This document shows positions 18,930-28,402 of a stretch of DNA of 64,000 nt, piece after piece. Numbering within the stretch: position 1 is the first letter of the stretch; every line of letters starts with the position of its first letter. This DNA is from Pannonibacter sp. SL95 (lineage in GTDB: Bacteria; Pseudomonadota; Alphaproteobacteria; Rhizobiales; Stappiaceae), in NCBI RefSeq assembly GCF_026672425.1, contig NZ_JAPPRC010000006.1, positions 1,364,001 to 1,428,000 on the forward strand, given 5' to 3'. Under the pieces are notes generated by a model. That model was given only the letters and a program-made list of their open reading frames with translations. It was not told where the DNA came from and searched no databases. The position numbers were made by a program, and so were the translations under genes.

Positions 18930-19181
18930 GCGCCGCGGCATGACATGTTTCAGCCACAAAATCCTGACTATGTGACCTTGACGTCATGTGGGCAGAGCGT
19001 CCTGCCGCCCATCCGGTGATGCGGTCAGTGTGACCCTCGTTAAGCGGCTCGTTAGATCTGACGGGTTAGGGTTTGCGAGTGCGGTCCGTGCGCAGCATCG
19101 CCTTCAGTCCTGGATTTCAGTCCGGACGGGGTCAGGCAGGATGTGGTCGTCGGGTGCCAAGGGGCAAAAGGAGCGGTGCGG

Positions 19182-20465
19182 GTGAGTGTGCGTCAGGACA
19201 TGAGACAGGTTCGCCTGTCGGTGAAGGCAGCCGTTCTTGCGGCCATCGCGGGTCTGGGTCTGGGTGGCAGCCATGCTTATGCGCAGTCCCCTGCCGAGGC
19301 GCTTGCACAGTACAACCAGCGCGCCGAGTGGGAAGACAAGTTCGACGCCACGCTGGAAAGCCTGGACGCGATCAAGACGTCCACGCCGATCCTCTCCGCC
19401 AGCACGGCCGAGTTCATGGCCGGTGCGATCAACCAGTACTCGATGATTGTCCAGCGCGGCGGCTGGGGCCAGGTGCCCCCGTCGAACCGTCCTCTGCGCA
19501 TCGGGGCGCAGGACAGCTCCGTGACCGAGCTGCGCCGCCGCCTGATGGCGTCCGGCGATCTGGAGCAGACCGCTGGCCTTTCCGATACCTTTGATTCCTA
19601 TGTCGACGCAGCTGTGCGCCGGTTCCAGGTCCGTCATGGCCTGATCCCGGATGGGTCCGTCGGCCAGACCACGCTGGTGGCGCTGAACGTTCCGGCGGAA
19701 GTGCGCCTGCGCCAGCTGGAAACCAACATGATCCGGCTGCGGGCCATGTCCGGCTTCCTGGGTGACCGCTATGTGATGGTCAACATCCCGGCCGCCGAGA
19801 TCGAGGCTGTCGAGAACGGCCGCGTGCGGTCGCGCCACACCGCCGTGGTGGGCAAGATCGACCGCCAGACGCCGATCCTCAATTCCAAGATCTACGAGGT
19901 CAACTTCAACCCGTACTGGACCGTGCCGGTGTCGATCATCCGCAAGGATCTGATCCCGAAAATGAAGCAGGATCCCCAGTACCTGGCCAAGAACAAGATC
20001 CGCATCTTCGACTGGAAGAACAACGAACTGGCCTGGCAGCAGATCGATTGGAACACCGAAGAGGCGACCCAGTACCAGTTCCGCCAGGAACCGGGCGAGA
20101 TCAACTCCATGGGCTCCATGAAGCTGAACTTCCACAACACGCATCAGGTCTATCTGCACGACACGCCGTCCAAGTCGTTGTTCGGCACCGACAACCGCTT
20201 CCATTCCTCGGGCTGCGTGCGCGTCCAGAACGTGCGCGATCTGGTCAGCTGGATGCTGGAATCGACCACGCCGGACTGGAGCCGCTCGCGCGTTGACGAG
20301 ACCATCCGCTCGGGCCTGCGCGAGGACGTGAAGCTGAAGACCCAGGTGCCGCTGTACCTGACCTACATCACCGCCTGGGCGAACGAGGACGGTATCGTCC
20401 ACTTCCGAGAGGACATCTACAACCGCGACGGCCTCTACGGCGGCGACGTCGCCGGGTTGCAGTAA
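19182..20465 (+). CDS. ldtP: Periplasmic murein L,D-transpeptidase (LdtP-like, YkuD domain)
   Basis: Forms 3-3 peptidoglycan cross-links or links proteins to peptidoglycan. The 427-residue protein has a signal peptide (VKAAVLAAIAGLGLGGSHAYAQ), a peptidoglycan-binding repeat (residues ~110-165, including VRRFQVRHGLIPDGSVGQTT), and a YkuD catalytic domain ending in HSSGCVRV, where Cys is the nucleophile. The GTG at 19182 has AGGAG 8 nt upstream; an ATG at 19200 is possible. It follows ldtR, its probable regulator. Confidence 0.9.
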   Translation: MSVRQDMRQVRLSVKAAVLAAIAGLGLGGSHAYAQSPAEALAQYNQRAEWEDKFDATLESLDAIKTSTPILSASTAEFMAGAINQYSMIVQRGGWGQVPPSNRPLRIGAQDSSVTELRRRLMASGDLEQTAGLSDTFDSYVDAAVRRFQVRHGLIPDGSVGQTTLVALNVPAEVRLRQLETNMIRLRAMSGFLGDRYVMVNIPAAEIEAVENGRVRSRHTAVVGKIDRQTPILNSKIYEVNFNPYWTVPVSIIRKDLIPKMKQDPQYLAKNKIRIFDWKNNELAWQQIDWNTEEATQYQFRQEPGEINSMGSMKLNFHNTHQVYLHDTPSKSLFGTDNRFHSSGCVRVQNVRDLVSWMLESTTPDWSRSRVDETIRSGLREDVKLKTQVPLYLTYITAWANEDGIVHFREDIYNRDGLYGGDVAGLQ

Positions 20466-20482
20466 GCGAGATGAACCTAACA

Positions 20483-20505
20483 GGGCCGGATTTTCCGGCC
20501 CTTTT
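20483..20505 (+). terminator. Rho-independent terminator after the L,D-transpeptidase gene
   Basis: Perfect 8-bp stem GGGCCGGA / TCCGGCCC with a TTT loop and TTTT tail, 18 nt past the stop. Confidence 0.85.
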
Positions 20506-20527
20506 GCTTCTGGGGCTTCGCTCCGTG

Positions 20528-20707
20528 TCACCCCGGCCAAGCGCAGCGCGAGCCGGGACCTACTCGCTCGCAGAGCAGCGATGCGGGTGCCGCAGCGCTG
20601 CAACAGGCATCACGCGCCCTCGCTGCAGCCTGTGGTGCTGTCGAGCCACGTACCGCTTCTCTGCGAGCGAGTAGGCCCCGGGTCTCCGCTTCGCTCCGCC
20701 CGGGGTT
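20528..20707. repeat. Long palindromic repeat beside the IS110 element
   Basis: A 180-bp inverted-repeat structure. The inner arms match at CCTACTCGCTCGCAGAG (mirrored at the right as CTCTGCGAGCGAGTAGG). The outer arms match less well (CCCCGG...CCGGG against CCCGG...CCGGGG). It lies between the transpeptidase terminator and the IS110 left end. The architecture resembles the other intergenic palindromes, but the sequence is different. Confidence 0.75.
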
Positions 20708-20734
20708 GTTTGTTGTCCGAGGTGCTAGGGTAAA

Positions 20735-20915
20735 GGGGAAGCTGCGACCCTTAACCCGCAGCTTCAGCGTCAGGCGACCGTCCCGGGGTCGGGTTTTCAC
20801 CCGCTGTCATCATGGCTCCCTGACGCTTCCCTTTTCCCGCTTGGAGAGTTGATTGGGCCTCTGGTTGACACCCACGCCCGCAAACAATCCGAAGCACGTC
20901 AAGGATAGCACGGCC
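20735..20915 (+). ncRNA. Possible bridge RNA region in the IS110 left end
   Basis: Structured 5' non-coding segment directly before the recombinase ATG. Visible elements are the hairpin AAGCTGCG / CGCAGCTT around 20739-20764, and a longer-range pairing AGCGTCAGG (20766-20774) with CCTGACGCT (20819-20827) enclosing a GC-rich loop. IS110-group elements encode their bridge RNA at this place. Assignment is by position and structure only; the guide loops were not identified. Confidence 0.35.
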
Positions 20916-21875
20916 ATGCCCGCCCTGCAGCAGCCTCCCGCCCATGTCTGCGGCTTCGATGTCGCCAAGGACAGCATCACCGCCTTCGACACCGCCACCG
21001 GCCGTGTCACGACCTTCCCCAACCGCTCCGCCAGCATCCGCAAGGCGCTGACAGGCCTGTCGGCCGACTGCCTGTGCGTGTTGGAGCCGACCGGCGGCCA
21101 CGAGCGCCTGCTGGTGGGCGAACTGACGGCAGCAGGCCTTGCCTGCCACCGGGCCGATACCGTTAAGGTCAAGGCATTCAGCCGGTCCTTCGGCCGTCTT
21201 GCCAAGACAGACGCCATCGATGCCCAGGCTCTGGCCCGCTATGGCGAGGAGCGCTGGAAGACACTCGCCCTGTTCACGCCGGCCGATGAGACCCAGAGCA
21301 CACTCGCCAGCCTCAATGCCCGCCGTCAGGAGCTTCTCGCCCTCAAGGTGGCCGAGCAGAACCGCTCAAAGATCCCCGGAGAGGGACCTGGCATCGCGAT
21401 CATCCGCCGCTCCTGCCAGGTCATCCTGCGGGCGATCCTGCACGAGATCGAGGCCATCGACGCCGCCATCGAGGCGCTCGTCGACGCCTCGCCGCAGCTC
21501 GCCCGCCGGATCGAGGTCTGCTGCTCCCTGCCGGGCGTGGGCAAGCGCACCGCCATCACCCTCGCCGCAACCATGCCGGAACTGGGAACGATGGACCGGC
21601 GCCAGGCCGCAAGCCTCGCCGGGGTCGCCCCTCATCCCAAGGACAGCGGAACCCTCAAGGGATATCGCCGGATGCACGGCGGACGCTCCACCGTCAAGCC
21701 GGCCCTCTTCATGGCCGCCTTGTCCGCAAGCCGCGCAAACGGGCCATTAAAGGAGGTCTATCAAAGGCTTATCAACAACGGGAAGAAGCCAATCCTCGCA
21801 ATCGCCGCCCTCATGCGAAAGATCATCGTCATCCTGAACGCAAGGATCAGGCAAAACGCACAACAACAGAGTTGA
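20916..21875 (+). CDS. IS110-family transposase (DEDD recombinase)
   Basis: 319-residue recombinase from the ATG at 20916 (a TTG at 20853 opens a longer, less likely frame). The N-terminal RuvC-like domain shows CGFDVAKDS, LEPTGGHERLL and KTDAIDAQALARYG, giving the DEDD residues. The C-terminal Transposase_20 domain shows LPGVGKRTAITLA, GVAPHPKDSG and HGGRSTVKPALFMAAL with the putative catalytic Ser. No frameshift or truncation is visible, so it may be active. Family length is about 320-340. Confidence 0.93.
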   Translation: MPALQQPPAHVCGFDVAKDSITAFDTATGRVTTFPNRSASIRKALTGLSADCLCVLEPTGGHERLLVGELTAAGLACHRADTVKVKAFSRSFGRLAKTDAIDAQALARYGEERWKTLALFTPADETQSTLASLNARRQELLALKVAEQNRSKIPGEGPGIAIIRRSCQVILRAILHEIEAIDAAIEALVDASPQLARRIEVCCSLPGVGKRTAITLAATMPELGTMDRRQAASLAGVAPHPKDSGTLKGYRRMHGGRSTVKPALFMAALSASRANGPLKEVYQRLINNGKKPILAIAALMRKIIVILNARIRQNAQQQS

Positions 21876-22050
21876 TGACACGGAGAGTGAGGGTCATTGA
21901 CGCCCCCATCCGCGCTGTCCCAGCCTTGAGCCGCGACCTGTGTCCGGAGGGCGAGCCATGCAGCCATTGGTACAGCCGGAGTGGATGCCCTCGCAGCTGG
22001 TGTTGCCCTTTGCTAGGATGGGGAACGTCCGGAATCAGGAGCAGCACGCC

Positions 22051-22245
22051 ATGACGGGGCAAAGCGGGGAAGTCTATTTCGAGTTCGTACCCATTGGCCG
22101 TCAGGTGAAGGTCATTGCCATTGATGCGGCCTCCGGGGTCGAGGTCAGCATCATCGGACCAAGTGCGGCCTCGCAGCGTGACCTTGAAAGCGTTGCCTTG
22201 CGCAAACTGCAGAAGCGCATGGCGGATCTCGCCGGCGAGGGCTGA
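22051..22245 (+). CDS. DUF6898 small protein
   Basis: A 64-residue protein of a small alphaproteobacterial family (DUF6898, from memory). The core pattern is GEVYFEFVPIGRQVKVIAIDA followed by TGVEVSI-like and a basic helix (ALRKLQKRMADL). The frame opens earlier, at 21940, but homologues begin at the MTGQSGEVYFEF position, and AGGAG lies 10 nt upstream of this ATG. It sits upstream of glyA in the same direction. No function is known. Confidence 0.75.
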   Translation: MTGQSGEVYFEFVPIGRQVKVIAIDAASGVEVSIIGPSAASQRDLESVALRKLQKRMADLAGEG

Positions 22246-22473
22246 TCGGTCACGCCTCGAAAGCCGCCATGCGTGCGGCCTTTTCCCGCGCATGTCGGAT
22301 CATGGCAGAGCTGTGACGGTTGGCCACTTGGTTCGGGGGGAGGGCTATGCTAATTGCTTGGCTCCCAAACGGGCTGTGCGACTGGTGAGCGAGCCGCCGC
22401 GCAGATGCAAGGCCAGTAAGGCCTGCCGGCCCCCGGATCCCGATGCCCTGGGCTCGCTGAAAAGGACCACGCC

Positions 22474-23787
22474 ATGTCGATGACGGATACCTCGGCAAGC
22501 CAGCCGATCTATTCCGGGTTCTTCACCCGCAACCTCGCCGAGGCAGACGCAGATGTGTTCGCCGCGATCCAGAAGGAAGCCGGTCGTCAGCAGCATGAGA
22601 TCGAGCTGATCGCCTCGGAGAACATCGTCTCCAAGGCCGTGCTGGAAGCGCAAGGGTCGGTCCTGACCAACAAGTATGCCGAAGGCTACCCGGGCAAGCG
22701 CTACTATGGCGGCTGCCAGTATGTCGACATCGTCGAGAACCTGGCCATCGAACGCGCCAAGCAGCTGTTCGGCGCCAAGTTCGCCAACGTGCAGCCGAAC
22801 TCGGGCAGCCAGATGAACCAGGCCGTGTTCCTGGCCCTGCTGCAGCCGGGCGACACCTTCATGGGTCTTGACCTGAATTCGGGCGGTCACCTGACTCACG
22901 GCTCGCCGGTCAACATGTCTGGCAAGTGGTTCAACGTCGTCTCCTATGGCGTGCGCAAGGACGATCACCTCCTGGACATGGCCGAGGTCGAGCGCCTCGC
23001 CCATGAACACAAGCCGAAACTGATCGTCGCCGGTGGCACCGCCTATTCGCGCACCTGGGACTGGAAGAAGTTCCGCGAGATCGCTGACGCGGTTGGCGCC
23101 TACCTGATGGTCGACATGGCGCATATCGCCGGTCTCGTCGCCGGTGGCGTGCATCCCTCGCCGGTGCCCCACGCCCATGTCTGCACCTCGACCACGCACA
23201 AGTCGCTGCGTGGCCCGCGCGGCGGCCTGATCCTCACCAACGACGAGGACATCGCCAAGAAGGTGAACTCGGCCGTGTTCCCGGGTCTGCAGGGCGGTCC
23301 GCTGATGCATGTCATCGCCGCCAAGGCCGTTGCCTTCGGTGAGGCGCTCAATCCGGACTTCAAGTCCTACGCGGCAGCGGTGGTTGCCAACGCCAAGATG
23401 CTGGCCCAGACCCTGCAGGAGCAGGGCCTCGACATCGTCTCCGGCGGCACCGACAACCACCTGATGCTGGTTGACCTGCGTCCGAAGAACGCCACCGGCA
23501 AGAAGGCCGAAGGCGCGCTTGGCCGGGCCAACATCACCTGCAACAAGAACGGCATTCCGTTCGACCCGGAGAAGCCCTTCGTCACCTCCGGTATCCGTCT
23601 CGGCACCCCGGCCGGCACGACGCGCGGCTTCGGCCTGGCCGAGTTCCGCGAGATCGGCCTCCTGATCACCGAAGTGCTCGACGGCCTGAAGGCTGCCAAC
23701 AGCGAAGAGGGCAATGCCGCCGTGGAAGCTGCGGTGAAGCAGAAGGTCATCGCCCTGACCGAACGCTTCCCGATCTACCCGGCCTGA
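22474..23787 (+). CDS. glyA: Serine hydroxymethyltransferase
   Basis: PLP enzyme interconverting serine and glycine with transfer of the one-carbon unit to tetrahydrofolate. Markers are [38 protein letters not shown] and the PLP-lysine motif [14 protein letters not shown] near residue 250. At 437 residues it is full length, with no sign of a break. It is followed by three hairpins and nrdR, the usual glyA-nrdR-ribD order of Hyphomicrobiales. No riboswitch was recognised in the 228 nt upstream. Confidence 0.97.
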   Translation: MSMTDTSASQPIYSGFFTRNLAEADADVFAAIQKEAGRQQHEIELIASENIVSKAVLEAQGSVLTNKYAEGYPGKRYYGGCQYVDIVENLAIERAKQLFGAKFANVQPNSGSQMNQAVFLALLQPGDTFMGLDLNSGGHLTHGSPVNMSGKWFNVVSYGVRKDDHLLDMAEVERLAHEHKPKLIVAGGTAYSRTWDWKKFREIADAVGAYLMVDMAHIAGLVAGGVHPSPVPHAHVCTSTTHKSLRGPRGGLILTNDEDIAKKVNSAVFPGLQGGPLMHVIAAKAVAFGEALNPDFKSYAAAVVANAKMLAQTLQEQGLDIVSGGTDNHLMLVDLRPKNATGKKAEGALGRANITCNKNGIPFDPEKPFVTSGIRLGTPAGTTRGFGLAEFREIGLLITEVLDGLKAANSEEGNAAVEAAVKQKVIALTERFPIYPA

Positions 23788-23800
23788 GGGTTCTGATCGC

Positions 23801-23822
23801 GCGAGGCCAGCTCTGGCCTCGC
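23801..23822 (+). terminator. Strong hairpin just after glyA
   Basis: Near-perfect inverted repeat GCGAGGCCAG / CTGGCCTCGC with almost no loop, 13 nt past the glyA stop. It lacks a long T-run, so it may stabilise the transcript end rather than terminate alone. Confidence 0.5.
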
Positions 23823-23857
23823 CGCTTCGAATCTGGTCCTATCGGCCTCAACAAAGG

Positions 23858-23884
23858 TCCGCGCCGCAGGGCGCGGGCTTTTTG
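23858..23884 (+). terminator. Rho-independent terminator between glyA and nrdR
   Basis: Stem CCGCGCC / GGCGCGG with a GCAG loop, followed by GCTTTTTG. A third GC-rich hairpin (GCCGAG / CTCGGC) at about 23919-23944 precedes nrdR. Confidence 0.7.
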
Positions 23885-23973
23885 CGTTTGAAACGCGGCT
23901 GACCTGTCCTATCAAGGGCCGAGCCCCGAGGCGGGCCTCGGCTTTCGTGGACACGACAAACGGGAGTTTCCCC

Positions 23974-24450
23974 ATGCGCTGCCCCTTCTGTGGCGGAGAC
24001 GAGACACAGGTCAAGGACTCACGTCCGACCGAGGACAACACCGCCATCCGCCGGCGCCGCGTGTGTTCGACCTGCGGTGGCCGATTCACCACCTTCGAGC
24101 GGGTGCAGCTGCGCGAGCTGATGGTGGTCAAGCGCTCCGGCCGCCGGGTGCCCTTCGACCGGGAGAAGCTGATGCGCTCCGTCGAGACGGCCGTGCGCAA
24201 GCGTCCCGTGGATCCGGAGCGGATCGAGCGGATGGTCAGCGGCATCGTGCGCCAGCTGGAAAGCACGGGCGAGGGCGAGGTGACCAGCGAGGTCATCGGC
24301 ACCCATGTCATGGAGGGGCTGAAGAACATCGACAGCGTCGCCTATGTGCGCTTTGCCTCGGTCTACAAGAATTTCCGCGAGGCCAAGGACTTTGAGGCCC
24401 TGATTGGCGAGCTGAACAACCCGGCCGCAGGTCCGCTGGAGGACGAGTGA
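23974..24450 (+). CDS. nrdR: Transcriptional repressor NrdR
   Basis: Zinc-finger/ATP-cone repressor of ribonucleotide reductase genes. The finger has MRCPFCGG and VCSTCGG cysteine pairs, and the ATP-cone starts at [14 protein letters not shown]. It is 158 residues from ATG 23974; the frame extends nine codons upstream, but NrdR proteins begin MRCPFC. Its stop overlaps the ribD GTG start by four bases. Confidence 0.95.
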   Translation: MRCPFCGGDETQVKDSRPTEDNTAIRRRRVCSTCGGRFTTFERVQLRELMVVKRSGRRVPFDREKLMRSVETAVRKRPVDPERIERMVSGIVRQLESTGEGEVTSEVIGTHVMEGLKNIDSVAYVRFASVYKNFREAKDFEALIGELNNPAAGPLEDE

Positions 24451-25595
24451 GCAGCGCGGTGTCAGGAGGGGCGGGGCAGGTCTCGACCTTCGACGCCAGG
24501 GCGATGCGGGCCGCGATCGCGCTGGCCGCGCGCGGACTGGGTCGTGTCTGGCCCAACCCCTCGGTCGGCGCGCTGATCGTCGCGGGCGAGGGTGCCGAGC
24601 GGCGGATCGTCGGGCGCGGCGTCACCGCGCGCCCGGGCGGGCCGCATGCGGAAGTGAGCGCCCTGCGCAGTGCTGGCGAGGCCGCGCGCGGGGCAACCGC
24701 CTATGTCACGCTGGAGCCCTGTTCGCACTACGGCCGCACGCCGCCCTGTTCGCTGGCGCTGGTCGAGGCGGGCGTGCGCCGGGTGGTCGTTGGCTGTCTT
24801 GATCCCAACCCGCGCGTCTCCGGCCGCGGCATCGCGATCCTGCGCGAGGCCGGTGTGGATGTGGTGGCGGCCGTTGAGGAAGAGGCCGCGCGCTGGCTGC
24901 ATGCAGGCCACAATCTGCGCGTGACTGCCATGCGTCCACTTGTGATGCTGAAGCTCGCTGTCTCTGCCGACGGCGGCATCGGCCGGCACGGCGAGGGGCA
25001 GGTGGCGATCACTGGGCCCGAGGCGCGGGCGATGGTGCACGGCCTCCGGGCCAGATATGACGCCATTCTGGTCGGCATCGGCACCGTGCTTGCCGATGAT
25101 CCGGAGCTGACCTGCCGTCTGCCCGGCATGGGCAACCGCTCACCGGTGCGCGTGGTGCTCGACCGGCAGGCGCGCCTGCCGTTGACGAGCCGTCTGGTGC
25201 GCAGTGCTGCCGATGTGCCGGTGTGGGTGATCGCCGGCAATGACGCGGATCCGGTGAGGGTCGAGGCGCTGACGTCGGCCGGCGTGCTGGTGATCCGCGT
25301 TCCCCCCTGTGACGCTGGCATCGACCCGCTTGTCGCCGTAACGGCGCTGGCCAATCGCGGCATCACCCGGCTGATGGTGGAGGGCGGGGCGCAGGTGGCG
25401 GCCAGTTTCCTCGACGCCGGACTGATCGACGAGGCCTTCATCTTCACCGGACGGCCGAGCCTTGGGCCAGGTGCAATCCTGCCCTTCGCCGGACGCCCCT
25501 TGGCGGCGCTGACCGAATGCCCCACTTACCGGCTGGCCGGAACCGCCGTGTATGGCCCGGACCGGTTGACGCGCCTGGCGCGCAAGGAGATCTGA
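24447..25595 (+). CDS. ribD: Riboflavin deaminase/reductase
   Basis: Bifunctional enzyme for steps two and three of riboflavin synthesis. The N-terminal deaminase domain has the zinc ligands GPHAEVSAL and [11 protein letters not shown]. The C-terminal reductase domain begins near residue 165 ([13 protein letters not shown]) and has [20 protein letters not shown]. It is 382 residues, GTG start overlapping nrdR. It is followed after one base by ribE. Confidence 0.96.
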   Translation: MSSAVSGGAGQVSTFDARAMRAAIALAARGLGRVWPNPSVGALIVAGEGAERRIVGRGVTARPGGPHAEVSALRSAGEAARGATAYVTLEPCSHYGRTPPCSLALVEAGVRRVVVGCLDPNPRVSGRGIAILREAGVDVVAAVEEEAARWLHAGHNLRVTAMRPLVMLKLAVSADGGIGRHGEGQVAITGPEARAMVHGLRARYDAILVGIGTVLADDPELTCRLPGMGNRSPVRVVLDRQARLPLTSRLVRSAADVPVWVIAGNDADPVRVEALTSAGVLVIRVPPCDAGIDPLVAVTALANRGITRLMVEGGAQVAASFLDAGLIDEAFIFTGRPSLGPGAILPFAGRPLAALTECPTYRLAGTAVYGPDRLTRLARKEI

Positions 25596-25596
25596 C

Positions 25597-26202
25597 ATGT
25601 TCACTGGTATCGTCACCGACGTCGGCGTGATCCGCTCCGTCATCGACATCCCCGCCGGCAAGCGCACGCGCATTTCCACCGTCTATGACCCCGACGGCAT
25701 CGATCTCGGCGCCTCCATCGCCTGCGGCGGTCCGTGCCATACGGTGACCGCCAAGGGGCGCGACGGCGAGGGCAACTGGTTCGAGGTGGAAAGTGGCGCG
25801 GAGACCTTGCGCCTGACGACCGCGAAGGACTGGCGCGCGGGCATGCGCCTCAACCTCGAGCGCTCGCTGTCGCTGGGCACGGAACTGGGCGGCCATCTGG
25901 TGCTCGGCCATGTTGACGGGCTGGCGCGCATCGTCACGCGCCGCGATCACCCGGACAGCGTCTACTTCCGCTTTGACACGACGCCCGACTTCGCCCGCTT
26001 CATCGCCCGCAAGGGCTCGGTCGCCCTCGACGGCACGTCGCTGACGGTCAACGAGGTCGAGGGAACCGAGTTTTCCGTGTTCCTCATTCCCCATACCCTC
26101 AGCGCCACCACATGGGGGGAACGGCAGGAAGGCGACCACGTTAATCTTGAAGTGGACATGATGGCACGCTATGCCGCGCGCCTTGCCGAATTCGACCGAT
26201 AG
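25597..26202 (+). CDS. ribE: Riboflavin synthase alpha chain
   Basis: Dismutates two 6,7-dimethyl-8-ribityllumazines to riboflavin. MFTGIVTDVG at the N-terminus and two repeated lumazine-binding halves are seen (GGHLVLGHVDGLA closing the first region, ALDGTSLTVNEVEG in the second). At 201 residues it is the family length. The first half carries ACGGPCHTV, where many homologues have a more hydrophobic version. It lies directly after ribD and 84 nt before ribH. Confidence 0.95.
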   Translation: MFTGIVTDVGVIRSVIDIPAGKRTRISTVYDPDGIDLGASIACGGPCHTVTAKGRDGEGNWFEVESGAETLRLTTAKDWRAGMRLNLERSLSLGTELGGHLVLGHVDGLARIVTRRDHPDSVYFRFDTTPDFARFIARKGSVALDGTSLTVNEVEGTEFSVFLIPHTLSATTWGERQEGDHVNLEVDMMARYAARLAEFDR

Positions 26203-26204
26203 GC

Positions 26205-26255
26205 AGCCCTTCAAGCCGAGGGCTGGACAAACGGGGTCAGGCATGGTTCCTGACC
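26205..26255 (+). other. Two hairpins between ribE and ribH
   Basis: CAGCCCT / AGGGCTG (26205-26226) and GGTCAGG / CCTGACC (26235-26255) stack in the 84-nt gap. Neither is followed by a T-run. They could adjust transcript stability between ribE and ribH. There is no match to an FMN riboswitch. Confidence 0.4.
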
Positions 26256-26286
26256 GTTACAATCTCAAGAGAAAGCGACCGACCCG

Positions 26287-26736
26287 ATGAGCTCCGCCCC
26301 GCACGTCCTGATTATCGAAGCCCGATTCTACGAAGACATCGCTGACGCCCTTTACGAAGGCGCGGCCAAGGCGCTCGAGACGGCCGGGGCGACCCATGAC
26401 CGCATCCAGGTGCCTGGCGTGCTCGAGATCCCCGCTGCCCTGTCGATGGTCCTGACCTCGATGGAAAACGAAGGCACGTTCTATGACGGTTTCGTGCTGC
26501 TCGGCTGCGTCATTCGCGGCGAGACCACCCATTATGACATCGTCGCCAATGAATCGGCTCGCGTCATCATGGACCTCATCGTCGACGCGGACCTTGCCGT
26601 CGGCAATGGCATCCTGACCGTCGAAAACGACGATCAGGCCTGGGCTCGCGCCCGCATGACCGACAAGGACAAGGGTGGTGCAGCCTCCCGCGCGGCGCTC
26701 GACATGATCGCCCTGCGTGAGAAGCTCGGGGTCTGA
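26287..26736 (+). CDS. ribH: 6,7-dimethyl-8-ribityllumazine synthase
   Basis: Condenses the ribityl-aminouracil with dihydroxybutanone phosphate; an icosahedral or pentameric enzyme. Signatures are IEARFYEDIADALYEGA, VPGVLEIPAAL, GCVIRGETTHYDIV and GNGILTVENDDQAWAR. It is 149 residues. It lies in the ribD-ribE-ribH-nusB order common in Brucella-type genomes, 6 nt before nusB. Confidence 0.96.
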   Translation: MSSAPHVLIIEARFYEDIADALYEGAAKALETAGATHDRIQVPGVLEIPAALSMVLTSMENEGTFYDGFVLLGCVIRGETTHYDIVANESARVIMDLIVDADLAVGNGILTVENDDQAWARARMTDKDKGGAASRAALDMIALREKLGV

Positions 26737-26742
26737 GACGCG

Positions 26743-27291
26743 ATGACTGACGGGGCAGACAACGCAGCCGGCCGGGGTGTCAAACCGGCCAACAAGCGCG
26801 GCACCGCCCGCCTCGGCGCGGTGCAGGCACTCTACCAGATGGATATCGGCGGCTCGTCGCTGACCGATGTCATCAATGAGTTCACCGCATTCCGCCTTGG
26901 CAAGGAAGTCGACGGCGCCCAGTACCTGGACGCCGACGAACATTACTTCAAGTCGGTGGTGAAGGGCGTCGTGGAAGACCAGCGGGTGATCGACCCGTTC
27001 ATCCACACCGCGCTGGCCGAAGACTGGCCGCTGAAGCGGATCGACAGCCTGCTGCGCGCCATCCTGCGCGCTGGCAGCTTCGAGCTGCTGCGCCGCCGCG
27101 ACGTGCCGCCCAAGGTGATCATTTCCGAGTACATCGACATCGCCAAGGCGTTCTATTCCGACGACGAGCCGCCGCTCGTCAACGGCGTGCTCGACCGTCT
27201 GGCGCATGAGCTGCGCAGTGCGGAACTGCCGCCGCGCGCCCAGGCCGATGACGATGAGGATGCCGGCGGACCGGCAGACAAGACGGACTGA
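26743..27291 (+). CDS. nusB: Transcription antitermination factor NusB
   Basis: RNA-binding protein acting with NusE at boxA for rRNA antitermination. The N-terminal [14 protein letters not shown] and C-terminal [39 protein letters not shown] are family marks. It is 182 residues with an acidic tail (DDDEDAGG). It is tightly spaced after ribH, with thiL following 11 nt later. Confidence 0.95.
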   Translation: MTDGADNAAGRGVKPANKRGTARLGAVQALYQMDIGGSSLTDVINEFTAFRLGKEVDGAQYLDADEHYFKSVVKGVVEDQRVIDPFIHTALAEDWPLKRIDSLLRAILRAGSFELLRRRDVPPKVIISEYIDIAKAFYSDDEPPLVNGVLDRLAHELRSAELPPRAQADDDEDAGGPADKTD

Positions 27292-27302
27292 AGGCAAGTT
27301 TG

Positions 27303-28310
27303 ATGGCTGGCGACAGGCCGCACGAGTTCGCGCTGATCAAGCGCTACTTCGCTCCTCTTGCCAGCGATCCCGGTGCCCTCGGCCTGACCGATGACGCAGC
27401 AACCCTGACGCCATCGCCGGGCTGCGAGCTGGTCCTGACCAAGGACCTCCTTGCGGCCGATGTGCATTTCTTTGCCAAGGATCCGGCGGACGCGATTGCC
27501 GCCAAGGCGCTGCGGGTGAACCTGTCGGATCTTGCCGCCAAGGGCGCCCGCCCGCGCGGCTATCTGCTGGGGCTAGCCCTGCCGCAGGACTGGACGGCGG
27601 AGTGGCTGGAGGCGTTCTGCGCCGGCCTTGCGCGCGATCAGGCCAGCTTTGGCATCACGCTGCTGGGCGGCGATACCATCGCCTCCGGCGGCAAGCTCCT
27701 CCTGTCTGTGACCGCCATTGGCGAAGTGCCGGCGGGCCTTGCGGTTCGGCGCAATGGCGCAAGGGCAGGGGATCTCATCTATGTCACCGGCACGCTGGGC
27801 GATTCCGCCCTGGGTGTCCGGCTGCGCTATGATCCGGATCTAGCAGCCCGCCTGGGGCTGGGTGTGGTGACCACCGAATATCTGCTGGATCGCTATCTGC
27901 TGCCACAGCCGCGCTGCGGACTGGCGGACGCAGTGCTGGCACATGCCAGCGCGGCCATGGACATCTCTGATGGTCTGACCGGCGATGGCGGACATATGGC
28001 GGCAGCCTCCGGCGTGGACCTTCACATCGACATCGACGCCATCCCGTTCTCGCCCGCTGCACGGGCGGTGCTTGCCCGCGATCCGGCCCGGCTGGCGACT
28101 TGCCTTGGCGGCGGTGACGACTATGAACTGCTGCTGGCCGTCCCCGCGGATCGTGCCGGTCTGCTGGAGGCGGACGCGCGAGCGGCGGGCGTTGCACTTG
28201 CCTGTATCGGCAAGGCGGTGAGCGCTGAGGCAAGCACCGGAACACTCCAGTATTTTCGCAAGGGCGCAAGTTTTCCGCTTGCAGGGGACGGCGGCTTCCG
28301 ACACTTTTGA
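27303..28310 (+). CDS. thiL: Thiamine-monophosphate kinase
   Basis: Phosphorylates thiamine monophosphate to the active diphosphate. Motifs are LTDDAATLTPSPGCELVLTK, LGGDTIASGGKLLLSVTAIG, MDISDGLTGDGGHMAAASG and LGGGDDYELLLAVP. It is 335 residues from ATG 27303 (a TTG one codon earlier is also in frame). No TPP riboswitch was seen, consistent with its place inside a nusB-linked operon. Confidence 0.95.
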   Translation: MAGDRPHEFALIKRYFAPLASDPGALGLTDDAATLTPSPGCELVLTKDLLAADVHFFAKDPADAIAAKALRVNLSDLAAKGARPRGYLLGLALPQDWTAEWLEAFCAGLARDQASFGITLLGGDTIASGGKLLLSVTAIGEVPAGLAVRRNGARAGDLIYVTGTLGDSALGVRLRYDPDLAARLGLGVVTTEYLLDRYLLPQPRCGLADAVLAHASAAMDISDGLTGDGGHMAAASGVDLHIDIDAIPFSPAARAVLARDPARLATCLGGGDDYELLLAVPADRAGLLEADARAAGVALACIGKAVSAEASTGTLQYFRKGASFPLAGDGGFRHF

Positions 28311-28402
28311 TGGTGAGCCGGGTGAAAGCCCCGGTGCCCCGCCCTTACTGTCTCCCTCGCCCGCAGGACATGACTGCATCTGGCCGAGGCGGAGTTTCCA
28401 GC

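Larger units (their letters stand above)
20708..21930 (+). mobile_element. IS110-family insertion sequence (ends approximate)
   Basis: An intact IS110-type recombinase gene with ~200 bp of structured non-coding DNA before it and a short tail after it, the layout of the IS110 group (long left end, short right end, no terminal inverted repeats). The exact boundaries cannot be set without an empty-site comparison. The element abuts a palindromic repeat; some IS110 members insert in REP-like palindromes. Confidence 0.65.

Noticed and set aside
22246-22473. Riboswitch upstream of glyA
   Set aside because: No recognised glycine, SAM or other conserved core could be traced.
26203-26286. FMN riboswitch between ribE and ribH
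   Set aside because: Only two simple hairpins; far too short for an FMN aptamer.
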